From positions 1,410,001 through 1,474,000 of the forward strand of contig CP033464.1 of the NCBI GenBank assembly GCA_007833815.1: a stretch of 64,000 nt of DNA. Direction: 5' to 3'. The translations under genes and the position numbers were made by a program. A model generated the notes under the pieces. It made no database searches. It was not told where the DNA came from and was given only the letters and a program-made list of their open reading frames with translations. The DNA comes from Brevibacillus laterosporus. GTDB lineage: Bacteria; Bacillota; Bacilli; Brevibacillales; Brevibacillaceae. Shown piece by piece: positions 26,408 to 35,933 of the stretch (the first letter of the stretch is position 1; each line of letters starts with the position of its first letter).

Positions 26408-27394
26408 GTGAGCGCTGAACAAAGAACAACACTGCTACAGCAGGGAACAACAGTAAGAGCGGGGCAAATGAAAAACTCCGCTTCTGCAAAAAAACTTTCC
26501 GGCCGGTTTCATTTGAGTAAAAAACATCAATGGGAAGAAAAAGCAGGGAAGCTGATCACAGCTGTCTGTGCGGGGTTGTTAGGTCTTCTAACGCTCTCCA
26601 TCCTCTATTTTATCGCTTCGCGTGGCCTCGCTACCTTTATGGTGGACGGGGTTAGCGTGTCGCAATTTTTTACCGGCACAAAGTGGGACCCAGAAGCAGA
26701 GCCTGGTCAATTTGGAGCAGTAGCCTTTATTCTAGGTTCATTTGGAGTTACTTTAATAGCAACCATGATTGCAGCCCCTCTAGGTATTGGAGCCGCGGTG
26801 TATATGACAGAGATCGCTCCTAAGTTTGGTCAAAAGGTATTAAAGCCAGTAATGGAGTTATTGGTTGGAATTCCATCCGTTGTATACGGATACGTAGGTC
26901 TTACCTTGCTTGTCCCGTTTCTCCGTAGTCAATTTGACATTCTAGGGTTCAGTTTAATTGCGGGTGGAATTGTTCTGGCAATTATGATCTTGCCAACTGT
27001 GACCAGTGTTGCCGCAGATGCAATCGCCACTGTACCACAAGAATTACGCAATGCATCTCTAGCGTTAGGTGCTACTCGCTGGCAAACCATCCGCCATGTC
27101 GTGCTATACACAGCGCGTTCTGGGTGTCTAACTGGTATTGTTCTTGGTATGGCTCGTGCCTTCGGGGAGGCTTTGGCCGTGCAAATGGTTATCGGAAATA
27201 CGATGAAACTACCTGGTGGTTTATTCGATCCGTCGATTACACTAACAAGTGGTATCACATTAAATATGGGAAATACGATTCCAGGTACGCCTTATCATAA
27301 TGCGCTTTGGTCCATGTGCTTGGTACTGTTGACCATGTCGTTATTATTTATCTTAGTGGTTCGTTTGATCGGTAGAAAGAAGGGGGCAAAATAA
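26408..27394 (+). CDS. pstC: Phosphate ABC transporter permease PstC
   Basis: 328 residues from GTG 26408 after AAAGGGGGAG. A long polar N-terminus (about 55 residues) precedes six spans. The permease loop ALGATRWQTIRHVVLYTARSG, where the ATPase docks, and ARAFGEALAVQMVIG are typical. It overlaps pstA by one base. A later ATG (26468) would shorten the polar head. Confidence 0.94.
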   Translation: MSAEQRTTLLQQGTTVRAGQMKNSASAKKLSGRFHLSKKHQWEEKAGKLITAVCAGLLGLLTLSILYFIASRGLATFMVDGVSVSQFFTGTKWDPEAEPGQFGAVAFILGSFGVTLIATMIAAPLGIGAAVYMTEIAPKFGQKVLKPVMELLVGIPSVVYGYVGLTLLVPFLRSQFDILGFSLIAGGIVLAIMILPTVTSVAADAIATVPQELRNASLALGATRWQTIRHVVLYTARSGCLTGIVLGMARAFGEALAVQMVIGNTMKLPGGLFDPSITLTSGITLNMGNTIPGTPYHNALWSMCLVLLTMSLLFILVVRLIGRKKGAK

Positions 27395-28284
27395 TGACTA
27401 GCAAGCAAAAAGACAAAATTGCCACCTTTTTACTAACTGGGATTGCTGTTTTATTAATTGCCTTGTTGATAGGTCTTTTAGGGTTTGTTATCAGCAAGGG
27501 TGCGAGTAAATTAAATTGGGATTTCATCACGTCTCCACCTGATATGTTACATGCAGGCGGTGGTATTGGTCCGCAGTTATTTAACTCCCTGTATTTGTTG
27601 GTTTTAACCATGTGCTTTGCTGTTCCAATTGGGCTTGGCGCAGGGATTTATTTAGCTGAATACGCACCTGATCGCAAGTGGGTTAAAATGATTCGTATGT
27701 CTATTGAGGTACTATCTTCCCTGCCGTCCATTGTTGTAGGTATGTTTGGTCTGCTACTATTTGTTAGTATGACAGGCTGGGGCTATTCTCTGATCTCAGG
27801 TGCGATGGCACTAACCGTATTTAATCTACCGTTGATCGTGCGCATTACCGAAGATGCCTTGCGCTCCGTCCCACAAGACCAGAAGGAAGCTAGCTATGCA
27901 TTAGGCGTAACAAAATGGAAAACAATTGTTTCTGTCCTGCTACCTACTGCACTGCCTGGCTTGATCACAGGATTCGTACTGGCTTCTGGGCGTGTATTTG
28001 GGGAAGCGGCAGCCTTGCTATTTACAGCAGGTATGACTTCGCCTGATATTCAATTCAACAATTTTGATCTGAGTAGCCCGACTTCTCCATGGAACGTATT
28101 CCGTCCAGCAGAGTCTTTGGCCGTGCATATTTGGAAAATCAATGCAGAGGGTCTTGTTTCAGATGCACGTGAAATTGCGGATGGAGCGGCAGCTATTCTC
28201 GTGATCGCAGTCCTTATGTTTAATGGTGGAGCACGTTGGTTTGGCCGTTGGTTGCATAAACGTTTGACCAAAATCGCCGCGTAA
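27394..28284 (+). CDS. pstA: Phosphate ABC transporter permease PstA
   Basis: 296 residues, six spans, with ATPase-docking loop ALGVTKWKTIVSVLLPTALP and SGRVFGEAAALLFTAG. Its ATG overlaps the pstC stop by one base. It forms the membrane channel with PstC. Confidence 0.94.
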   Translation: MTSKQKDKIATFLLTGIAVLLIALLIGLLGFVISKGASKLNWDFITSPPDMLHAGGGIGPQLFNSLYLLVLTMCFAVPIGLGAGIYLAEYAPDRKWVKMIRMSIEVLSSLPSIVVGMFGLLLFVSMTGWGYSLISGAMALTVFNLPLIVRITEDALRSVPQDQKEASYALGVTKWKTIVSVLLPTALPGLITGFVLASGRVFGEAAALLFTAGMTSPDIQFNNFDLSSPTSPWNVFRPAESLAVHIWKINAEGLVSDAREIADGAAAILVIAVLMFNGGARWFGRWLHKRLTKIAA

Positions 28285-28302
28285 GGAAGAGAGGACTCAA
28301 TC

Positions 28303-29079
28303 ATGCCAATAACAATTGTCCAAAAAACAGCTATTATTGAAGCGGAGAACTTATCCGTTTTTTATGGAGATAAACATGCCGTAAAAGATATCAATATTCA
28401 AATGGAACGCAATACTGTAACGGCGCTGATCGGACCTTCTGGTTGTGGGAAATCTAGCTTTTTACGCACGATTAACCGAATGAATGAAGAGATTAAGGGC
28501 TGTCGTGTGACAGGGAACCTTTGGATAGATGGAGCGGATATTTATGATCCTACTGTGAAAAAAGAGGGTCTTCGTCAATCGGTAGGAATGCTGTTCCAGC
28601 GTGCTAATCCATTTCAAAAGTCCATCTATGAAAACATCGCATTTGCACCGCGGTTTCATGGAACATCAAGCAAAGCTGAATTAAACTATATAGTGGAAGA
28701 AAGTCTACGAAAGGCCGCACTATGGGACGAAGTAAAGGATCGACTGAATGATTCCGCTTTCGCTTTATCAGGCGGCCAGCAACAGCGTCTATGCTTAGCA
28801 CGTGCAATCGCTATGAAGCCAGAAGTCTTGCTTTTAGATGAGCCTTGTTCAGCGTTAGACCCAATCTCCACTTCGAAGATTGAAGAACTCATCATTTCAC
28901 TAAAACACGATTATACAATTGTCATTGTCACTCATAATATGCACCAAGCTGTACGAGTAGCAGATGAGACGGCATTCTTCCTCATGGGTGAGCTGGTGGA
29001 AAAAGCTTCAACTGACAAATTATTTAATGAACCTAAGCGAACAGAGACAGCGGATTATCTCAGTGGTCGTTTTGGATAA
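28303..29079 (+). CDS. pstB: Phosphate ABC transporter ATP-binding protein PstB
   Basis: 258 residues. Walker [21 protein letters not shown]-loop VGMLFQRANPFQKSIYEN, signature [17 protein letters not shown], Walker B VLLLDEPCSALDP and H-loop VTHNMHQA are all present. It closes pstSCAB. A second, unlinked PstB-like gene lies at 50089. Confidence 0.95.
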   Translation: MPITIVQKTAIIEAENLSVFYGDKHAVKDINIQMERNTVTALIGPSGCGKSSFLRTINRMNEEIKGCRVTGNLWIDGADIYDPTVKKEGLRQSVGMLFQRANPFQKSIYENIAFAPRFHGTSSKAELNYIVEESLRKAALWDEVKDRLNDSAFALSGGQQQRLCLARAIAMKPEVLLLDEPCSALDPISTSKIEELIISLKHDYTIVIVTHNMHQAVRVADETAFFLMGELVEKASTDKLFNEPKRTETADYLSGRFG

Positions 29080-29097
29080 ATAAGAAAACACAAAAGC

Positions 29098-29133
29098 AAA
29101 AACCAGCATGGTTCAGTCCTTGCTGGTTTTTTG
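29098..29133 (+). terminator. Terminator of the pst operon
   Basis: Stem AAAACCAGCA / TGCTGGTTTT followed by TT. The 290 bases after it, to 29425, hold no credible gene. Confidence 0.85.
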
Positions 29134-29425
29134 TATGAAGAGGAAAGCATAATAATTTATGATAATCGCATAAGTGCTTTTCACAGCTTTCCTTGTGTTA
29201 GTTTGCCAATCGCACCGTTTTCTTTATGTAGGCGGGCAGAAAGATTTACTGATTCTTTGGTTTTATAGTCTGTTTTGTAGCCGAAATGTGTATACTAATT
29301 TTTTAGTGGAAGAAGAGCTAAAGTGTGAAAGCCTTGGGAGAATACAACTATCCATATGAAAATTATGTTACTATAAAAGCAGAGAGCATAGAACGGCCCA
29401 CATCGTATTTGTAGGAGGTATTTTT

Positions 29426-31078
29426 TTGAGTGAGGTTAAAATATTTGGTTTAGGTGGTCTGGGGGAAATTGGTAAAAATATGTATTGCGTAGAGTACGAA
29501 GATGAGATTATCATCATCGACTGTGGCGTAAAGTTTCCTGAGACTGAAATGTTTGGGATTGATTTGGTGATTCCAGATGTTTCCTACCTAATTGAAAACC
29601 AGCATAAGATCAAGGCAATGGTACTTACGCATGGACATGAAGACCATATTGGTGCTATTCCTTATGTATTAAAACAGATCAAAGCAACGATTTACGGTGG
29701 ACGCCTGACACTTGGATTGGTAAAGGCTAAGCTTGAAGAGCACCGGATGCAAAATGACGTAAAAATGGTACCCGTGTTTGAAGATACCATTTTGCCTTTT
29801 GAAAATCTTTCTGTCTCTTTCTTCCGTACTAACCATAGTATTCCTGATTCGTTCGGAATTGCGATTGAAACTCCTGAAGGAACAGTGGTTCACACAGGAG
29901 ATTTTAAATTTGACCTAACACCAGTAGGACGTCCTACAGAGTTTGGGAAAATTGCACGCATAGGACAAAATGGTGTACTAGCCTTGATGTCCGATAGCAC
30001 CAACAGTGAGCGCCCTGGTTTTACGATGTCGGAACGTACTGTTGGCGACAGCATTATGGACGTCGTTAGCAAAGCGAGTGGTCGAATTATCTTGGCAACC
30101 TTTGCTTCCAATGTCCATCGTTTGCAACAGGTTGTGGATGCGGCTGTAGCGGATGACCGTAAGATTGCTGTTATTGGTCGAAGTATGGAAAAGGCCTTTA
30201 TGATTGGACAGGAGCTAGGCTACATCCAAGTTCCTGAAGGATTCCAGATCGATATTAAAAACATTGATAATTACTCTGATAACAAGGTGTTAATTATTTG
30301 TACGGGCAGTCAGGGAGAACCGATGGCAGCGTTAACGCGGATTGCATCTGGTTCACACCGTTCTGTTCATATCTATCCAGATGATACGGTTATTATCTCA
30401 GCGTCGCCAATTCCAGGAAACACGGTTAATGTAAGTCGTATCATTGATAAATTGTATCGTGCTGGAGCCAATGTGGTACAAAACACAGCGTTTGATATTC
30501 ATGCTTCCGGTCATGGTAGTAGTGAAGAATTGCGTCTCATGCTCAGTTTTATGCGTCCGACCTACTTCATTCCAATTCACGGAGAGTATCGGATGTTAAA
30601 GCAACATGCTAAATTAGCTGTACAGGTGGGTGTAGAACCGGACAACATCTTTATTATTGATAATGGTGATGTTGTTTCTTGCACCAGTGAATCAGGGCGT
30701 GTGACAAGTAAAGTGACGGCTGGTATCGTCCTCATTGATGGTAGCGGTATTGGAGACGTTGGCAATATTGTGCTGCGGGATCGTAAGCATCTTGCAGAAG
30801 ATGGATTAATGGTTGTTGTGGTTAGCATAGATATGAAACAGTTCAAGCTTCTAACTGGACCAGACATCGTAAGCCGTGGGTTTGTTTACGTAAGAGGTTC
30901 TGAATCCCTTATCCAAGAAGCTACTGGTTTGGTCAAACAAAAGTTGCTGGAAGCACTAGATCGCAAAGTAAGAGAGTGGTCTGAATTAAAATCTCAGATT
31001 AACCAAGTATTAAAACCATTCATCTTTGAAAAAACAGGACGGAACCCGATGATTCTTACCATCGTAATGGAAGTGTAA
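29426..31078 (+). CDS. rnj: Ribonuclease J
   Basis: Metallo-beta-lactamase/beta-CASP nuclease with 5'-exo- and endonuclease activity in mRNA decay and rRNA processing. 550 residues, the usual length. The zinc motif is LTHGHEDHIGAIPYVL, with HTGDFKFD, DSTNSERPGFT and the beta-CASP boxes GRSMEKA, GSQGEP and IHGEYRML; the tail ends PMILTIVMEV. TTG 29426 follows GTAGGAGG. Bacillales carry two paralogues, RnjA and RnjB, and I cannot decide which this is. Confidence 0.93.
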   Translation: MSEVKIFGLGGLGEIGKNMYCVEYEDEIIIIDCGVKFPETEMFGIDLVIPDVSYLIENQHKIKAMVLTHGHEDHIGAIPYVLKQIKATIYGGRLTLGLVKAKLEEHRMQNDVKMVPVFEDTILPFENLSVSFFRTNHSIPDSFGIAIETPEGTVVHTGDFKFDLTPVGRPTEFGKIARIGQNGVLALMSDSTNSERPGFTMSERTVGDSIMDVVSKASGRIILATFASNVHRLQQVVDAAVADDRKIAVIGRSMEKAFMIGQELGYIQVPEGFQIDIKNIDNYSDNKVLIICTGSQGEPMAALTRIASGSHRSVHIYPDDTVIISASPIPGNTVNVSRIIDKLYRAGANVVQNTAFDIHASGHGSSEELRLMLSFMRPTYFIPIHGEYRMLKQHAKLAVQVGVEPDNIFIIDNGDVVSCTSESGRVTSKVTAGIVLIDGSGIGDVGNIVLRDRKHLAEDGLMVVVVSIDMKQFKLLTGPDIVSRGFVYVRGSESLIQEATGLVKQKLLEALDRKVREWSELKSQINQVLKPFIFEKTGRNPMILTIVMEV

Positions 31079-31158
31079 TAACTGCAGATCACTTGTACTC
31101 GATTGATACGAGAACAGGTATAATAGAAGAAATGTATGTAAAGGAGAGTTGAACGATT

Positions 31159-31590
31159 ATGATGTCTTATGAAGCATATATGAGCCAAGTTATTCAACCA
31201 ATGCGTAATGAGCTAACTAATGCTGGATTTGAAGAGCTTCTCACAGCAGAAGAAGTAGAAGCGACTTTCTCGGAATTAAAAGGAACGGCATTGGTAGTGG
31301 TTAACTCTGTATGCGGCTGTGCAGCAGGATTGGCTCGTCCAGCAGCAATCTACTCGACTCGCCATGAATCCAAGCCAGACCATTTTTATACGGTATTTGC
31401 TGGTCAAGATAAAGAAGCAACTGCTAAAGCTCGCGAGTATTTTGAAGGATACCCACCTTCTTCACCATCTTATGCACTATTGAAGGATGGTAAGTTGGTA
31501 GCAATGGTTGAACGTCATCAAATTGAAGGCAATGAACTAGAATCCATTGCTAAACTTCTAACTGATGCTTTTGATCAACATTGCAAATAA
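31159..31590 (+). CDS. brx: Bacilliredoxin (BrxA/BrxB family)
   Basis: 143 residues, cytoplasmic. Removes bacillithiol from S-bacillithiolated proteins after oxidative stress. The active-site CGC lies in VVVNSVCGCAAGLARPAA (about 53-55), the hallmark of the YphP/YqiW family. AAAGGAGAG precedes ATG-ATG. Its presence implies bacillithiol in this organism (inference). Confidence 0.92.
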   Translation: MMSYEAYMSQVIQPMRNELTNAGFEELLTAEEVEATFSELKGTALVVVNSVCGCAAGLARPAAIYSTRHESKPDHFYTVFAGQDKEATAKAREYFEGYPPSSPSYALLKDGKLVAMVERHQIEGNELESIAKLLTDAFDQHCK

Positions 31591-31604
31591 CTATAGGTAG
31601 ATGC

Positions 31605-31641
31605 AACGTCCATTCCATATAAGGGAATGGGCGTTTTATTT
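31605..31641 (+). terminator. Terminator after bacilliredoxin gene
   Basis: Stem ACGTCCATTCC / GGAATGGGCGT with loop ATATAAG, then TTTATTTT. Confidence 0.8.
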
Positions 31642-31807
31642 TATGTGGAATTCCTCGATGAGATGTGGTGTGCCAGAGAAGCTCGTGGCAAATGCCCAGA
31701 AAGTATGCTCTGGTGCATATGTAAAGGCAAAAATACTTTAGGCAGTAAAGGAACCAGCCCCCCTCATCCTTTCATATGATAGGGTGAAAACGGAGGTGGA
31801 TATCGAC

Positions 31808-32455
31808 ATGGGTTTAGTGTCGCTTTTGCTGATTTGTTTAGCGATCAGCTTGGATGGTTTTGGCGTAGGAATGTCATACGGCCTGCGTAAAATGAATATG
31901 CCATTTCCCTCTTTTTTGGTAATTAGCCTCTGTTCCTTTGCCGTCATTTTTGTCTCTATGACATTGGGACAATGGCTTCAATATTGGGTAACGCCTGAAC
32001 TAAGTTCCAAGATTGGGGCAGCTGTACTTATTCTGATCGGCGGTCTAACGCTTTGGAAAATGTTGATCAGTAAACGAAATCAGTCGGATACCCTACCTGC
32101 GGAGGAAAACGGGAAATATCGGGATTTTCGCTGGACGATACGGATGTTTGGTTTGATGATACACATTTTACGTGATCCAGAGAGAGCGGATACAGATCGT
32201 TCGGGACACATCGTGGGCAAAGAAGCGATCATGCTAGGATTGGCATTGTCTCTTGATGCATTTGGTTCAGGTGTTAGTTTAACGCTACTAGGTTTTGCGC
32301 CTCTATTTACATCCTTATGCGTGGCCCTCACCAGTATTATTTTGCTATGGGGCGGTATGACGGTAGGACGTCGCTTTTCGTCAGTTGGATGGTTTCAGAG
32401 GCTGTCATTTCTACCAGCAATTTTGTTAATTGGTATTGGCCTTTTTAAATGGTGA
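31808..32455 (+). CDS. ytaF: Sporulation membrane protein YtaF (MntP-like)
   Basis: 215 residues, six spans. Two repeated halves each carry a membrane Asp motif: LAISLDGFGVGMSYGLR at the start and LALSLDAFGSGVSL in the middle, as in MntP-type cation exporters. YtaF is made in sporulating Bacillus; its role is unclear, probably ion transport. ATG 31808 follows GGAGGTGG by about nine bases. Confidence 0.88.
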   Translation: MGLVSLLLICLAISLDGFGVGMSYGLRKMNMPFPSFLVISLCSFAVIFVSMTLGQWLQYWVTPELSSKIGAAVLILIGGLTLWKMLISKRNQSDTLPAEENGKYRDFRWTIRMFGLMIHILRDPERADTDRSGHIVGKEAIMLGLALSLDAFGSGVSLTLLGFAPLFTSLCVALTSIILLWGGMTVGRRFSSVGWFQRLSFLPAILLIGIGLFKW

Positions 32456-32460
32456 GAACA

Positions 32461-32507
32461 AAAATAGCTTCGGTATCCATTCTCAACGAAGGAGCCGAAG
32501 CTTTTTC
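32461..32507 (+). terminator. Terminator after ytaF
   Basis: Stem AGCTTCGG / CCGAAGCT, long loop, then TTTTTC. Confidence 0.75.
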
Positions 32508-32716
32508 TATCATGATTTTGCAAGTGGGACTGGCGCTGTAAGAGAGCTAAGGGATTCCGATGAACCTAGCATGAATAACAAACATGATCGTGGCAACGGA
32601 TAGCAGGGAGAAAACGAGTAGAAATAAAAACTTCAATCTCAAGCTTTTTTCATACCAATCGGCTTGTCTGCATAGATATGAGAATAAGTTGAAGAAGAGC
32701 ATTGGAGGAGATTGTA

Positions 32717-35476
32717 TTGAAGCCGAACAAACCGTGGTACCAAGTCCCTCTAGCGGAATTACCTAAAATGACAGGCAGTGATGTTCAAAATGGTTTAACA
32801 CAGGAAGAAGCGGCTGCTCGCAGACAAGAATACGGTAAAAATCAGCTTGCCGAAGCCAAAAGGATTCCACTCTACGTTGTATTTATGAACCAGTTTAAAG
32901 ATTTTATGGTGGGAGTTCTGGTGGTCGCCACCATTCTCTCCTTCTTTTTAGGAGAGTACCTAGATGCCATCACTATCATTGCCATCATTTTTATAAATGG
33001 CGTATTAGGTTTCATACAGGAAGCCAAAGCAGAAAAATCGCTCAGTGCTTTAAAAGACATGGCAGCCCCCATGGCTCGAGTTATTCGTAATGGAGACCTG
33101 GACTTGGTTCCTGCTCCCCTATTGGTTCCAGGTGATATTGTACTTTTTGAAGCAGGTGACCGTGTTCCTGCCGATGTGAGACTGGTTAACGCCAATCGAC
33201 TAGAAATGGAAGAGTCTGCTCTTACAGGAGAATCGCTTCCTGTGATGAAAACGGCCAAAGTTATTGAATCAGAAGGACAGGTTCCTCTAGGTGATCAGAA
33301 AAACCTAGCGTTTATGGGAACAATGGTAACAGGGGGAACAGGAAAGGGAATCGTTGTTCAAACTGGTATGTCTACCGAGATAGGAAAAATTGCGCACTTA
33401 ATGAATCAAGCAGAGACGTTGGAGACTCCTCTACAGATTAAATTGGAACAGATGGGGAAAACGCTCGTCTGGATCGCTTTGTTGCTCACGGTTTTTGTCA
33501 TAGTGGCAGGGGTTTGGCATGGGCAAGATTTAATGACCATGTTCCTAGCGGGGGTCAGCCTTGCTGTGGCTGCTATTCCAGAAGGGTTACCTGCAATCGT
33601 GACAGTAGCTCTTGCACTAGGTGTGCAGCGAATGATTAAAAGAAATGCTATCGTTCGCAAGCTACCGTCCGTAGAGACTCTTGGTTGTGCATCAGTCATT
33701 TGCTCTGATAAAACAGGGACCCTTACTGAGAATAAAATGACAGTGACTCATCTTTGGCATAGTGGAAAAAGCTTTGATGTAACAGGTAGTGGCTATGAAC
33801 CAAATGGTGAAATTAAATGCCAAGGAAAAGTAATAAAGGCAACGGCAGATTCAGGATTGTCTCAGATCTGTCAGATTGCAGAGAAATGCAATAATGCAAA
33901 GCTAGTGAGTGGTCAGCAAAGGGAACGCACCATGCTACTTCTGTCTAAAAATGTTCCAACATGGAATGTAATCGGAGACCCGACTGAGGGAGCTCTACTT
34001 ACTTTAGCCTACAAGGCCCTAAAAGAGGGGAAAAAACAAAATGAACCCACCATTCGCATTGACGAATTGCCATTTGATTCTGATCGTAAAATGATGTCTG
34101 TGGTAGAACAAGCACCAAGCGGTGAAGTAGAATTGCTAACCAAAGGAGCTGTCGAGGCTCTGCTACGGCGCTCTTCTCACATATACTGGCAAGGAGAAAT
34201 CGTACCTCTTACGAATGCTCATTGCAGCACAGTTGCTAAGCATACAGAAGAGATGGCGGGTGGGGCTCTGCGTGTTCTTGGTTTTGCTTACAAGACACTC
34301 AAAGATTATACGACTGGAGAAGAACCATCTGTATTGGAAACAGATCTCGTTTTTGTGGGTATGGTCGGCATGATAGATCCACCACGCAAAGAAATAAAAC
34401 CAGCTATCGAACTGTGCCGCCAAGCAGGTATTAAAACAGTAATGATTACGGGGGATCACAAAATAACCGCGGAAGCAATTGGACGTCAGATCGGTTTGTT
34501 TCAAGGGGTCAACAGCCATGTGCTAGAAGGAGCTACAATTGACGAGATGACCGAAGAAGAGCTGATTAGCACAGTTGATAAAGTATATGTATATGCTCGT
34601 GTATCCCCTGAACATAAACTACGTATTGTTAAAGCATTGCAAAGTTGTGGCCATATTGTGGCGATGACAGGAGATGGTGTAAATGATGCACCTGCTATAA
34701 AGGCTGCTGATATAGGCATTGCGATGGGGATAACAGGAACGGATGTGACCAAGGAAGCAGCCTCATTGGTGTTGCGAGACGATAACTTTGCTACGATTGT
34801 TTCTGCTGTAGAAGAAGGAAGAAACATCTACGATAATATTCGAAAATTTATTCGTTATTTACTTGCCTCTAATGTTGGGGAGATTTTAGTTATGTTTTTC
34901 GCTATGCTAATGGGGTTACCATTACCGTTACTACCAATCCAGATTCTTTGGGTAAATCTGGTAACAGATGGGTTACCTGCTATGGCGCTTGGGGTAGATC
35001 CATCTGAAGGAGACACTATGCGACATAAACCGCGTAATAAACATGAAAATATTTTTGGACGTGGATTGGGTTGGAAGATTATCAGTCGTGGTTTATTAAT
35101 TGGCCTGATGACTCTTGGTGCATTTGTCCTTGCCTATCATGAAAATCCGAATGACCTGACTCATGCCCAAACGGTAGCTTTTGCTACCTTAGTAATGGCA
35201 CAGCTTATTCATGTATTTGACTGCCGTAGCGAACGCTCTGTCTTCCATCGCAATCCTTTTAGCAATAAGTTCTTGGTCTGGGCAGTGTTATCATCACTTG
35301 CTTTAATGCTTGTTGTTATTTACTGGGATGTTATGCAGCCAATCTTTAAAACAACATCACTCTCGTTACGAGATTGGGCGTTAATCTTTGTTGCAGCAGG
35401 AATTCCTACTTTTGTCGCGGGTATGGGTGGTGTTCTTCGTTCTTCACAGCCCAAAGAAGTGTATAAATTAAACTAA
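32717..35476 (+). CDS. SERCA-like Ca2+-transporting P-type ATPase
   Basis: About 919 residues, P2A ATPase that pumps Ca2+ out of the cytoplasm. Order: A-domain TGES, TM4 ion motif AAIPEGLPA, phosphorylation motif CSDKTGTLTENKMT, nucleotide-site TKGA, hinge TGDGVNDAPAIKAADIGIAMG, and TM6 segment LWVNLVTDGLPA with the usual Asn and Asp ligands. B. subtilis YloB, active in sporulation, is the likely counterpart. TTG 32717 is favoured with GGAGGAG six bases upstream; a TTG at 32702 overlaps that site. Confidence 0.92.
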   Translation: MKPNKPWYQVPLAELPKMTGSDVQNGLTQEEAAARRQEYGKNQLAEAKRIPLYVVFMNQFKDFMVGVLVVATILSFFLGEYLDAITIIAIIFINGVLGFIQEAKAEKSLSALKDMAAPMARVIRNGDLDLVPAPLLVPGDIVLFEAGDRVPADVRLVNANRLEMEESALTGESLPVMKTAKVIESEGQVPLGDQKNLAFMGTMVTGGTGKGIVVQTGMSTEIGKIAHLMNQAETLETPLQIKLEQMGKTLVWIALLLTVFVIVAGVWHGQDLMTMFLAGVSLAVAAIPEGLPAIVTVALALGVQRMIKRNAIVRKLPSVETLGCASVICSDKTGTLTENKMTVTHLWHSGKSFDVTGSGYEPNGEIKCQGKVIKATADSGLSQICQIAEKCNNAKLVSGQQRERTMLLLSKNVPTWNVIGDPTEGALLTLAYKALKEGKKQNEPTIRIDELPFDSDRKMMSVVEQAPSGEVELLTKGAVEALLRRSSHIYWQGEIVPLTNAHCSTVAKHTEEMAGGALRVLGFAYKTLKDYTTGEEPSVLETDLVFVGMVGMIDPPRKEIKPAIELCRQAGIKTVMITGDHKITAEAIGRQIGLFQGVNSHVLEGATIDEMTEEELISTVDKVYVYARVSPEHKLRIVKALQSCGHIVAMTGDGVNDAPAIKAADIGIAMGITGTDVTKEAASLVLRDDNFATIVSAVEEGRNIYDNIRKFIRYLLASNVGEILVMFFAMLMGLPLPLLPIQILWVNLVTDGLPAMALGVDPSEGDTMRHKPRNKHENIFGRGLGWKIISRGLLIGLMTLGAFVLAYHENPNDLTHAQTVAFATLVMAQLIHVFDCRSERSVFHRNPFSNKFLVWAVLSSLALMLVVIYWDVMQPIFKTTSLSLRDWALIFVAAGIPTFVAGMGGVLRSSQPKEVYKLN

Positions 35477-35528
35477 TAGAGACGTACTCTCTGTCGTATG
35501 CATACAGTAGCAACAGGAGGGGGGTGCC

Positions 35529-35807
35529 ATGGAAATCTTCTTTCTAGCTATGGCTCTTGCCTGTTCGCTGATTGCTTACCTATTTGAAGAAAGACTATGG
35601 GTAACCATGCTTCGGACTACTGATAAGAATGAGTTTGTCCAATGGTGCAAGCATCTTGAGGAACGAGGCGTCGAGTATCATAGTAAAAAACGCTTGATTC
35701 ACGAAAATCATGCTTGGGTAAAGGTATACAAGGTTAAAGTACCGAAAGAGCAAGCGTCCCGCGTGAATGTTACTTACCATGAAGAGAGAATACAAAAAAG
35801 GAGCTAA
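35529..35807 (+). CDS. Hypothetical small membrane-anchored protein
   Basis: 92 residues after AGGAGGGGGG. One N-terminal span (about 2-19) is followed by a basic soluble part (FVQWCKHLEERGVEYHSKKR) with beta-like ends. No family recognised. It follows the Ca2+ ATPase by 52 bases without a terminator between and may be co-transcribed. Confidence 0.65.
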   Translation: MEIFFLAMALACSLIAYLFEERLWVTMLRTTDKNEFVQWCKHLEERGVEYHSKKRLIHENHAWVKVYKVKVPKEQASRVNVTYHEERIQKRS

Positions 35808-35829
35808 CCATCTGGTGGCTCCTTTTCTT
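35794..35829 (+). terminator. Terminator overlapping the end of the small gene
   Basis: Stem AAAAGGAGC / GGCTCCTTTT including the TAA stop, then TCTTCT. Confidence 0.7.
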
Positions 35830-35933
35830 CTATTCTCCAAAAGTGGAAAAGAAAAATGATTCGCAAAACAGCCGTTTCGAGTATACTAATTAGGATGAAA
35901 CAAGCCAACAAATTTTGACACGGACTGACAAGG

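Noticed and set aside
29174-29359. 61-residue frame between pstB and RNase J
   Set aside because: No ribosome site, mixed hydrophobic composition without clear topology; probably chance.
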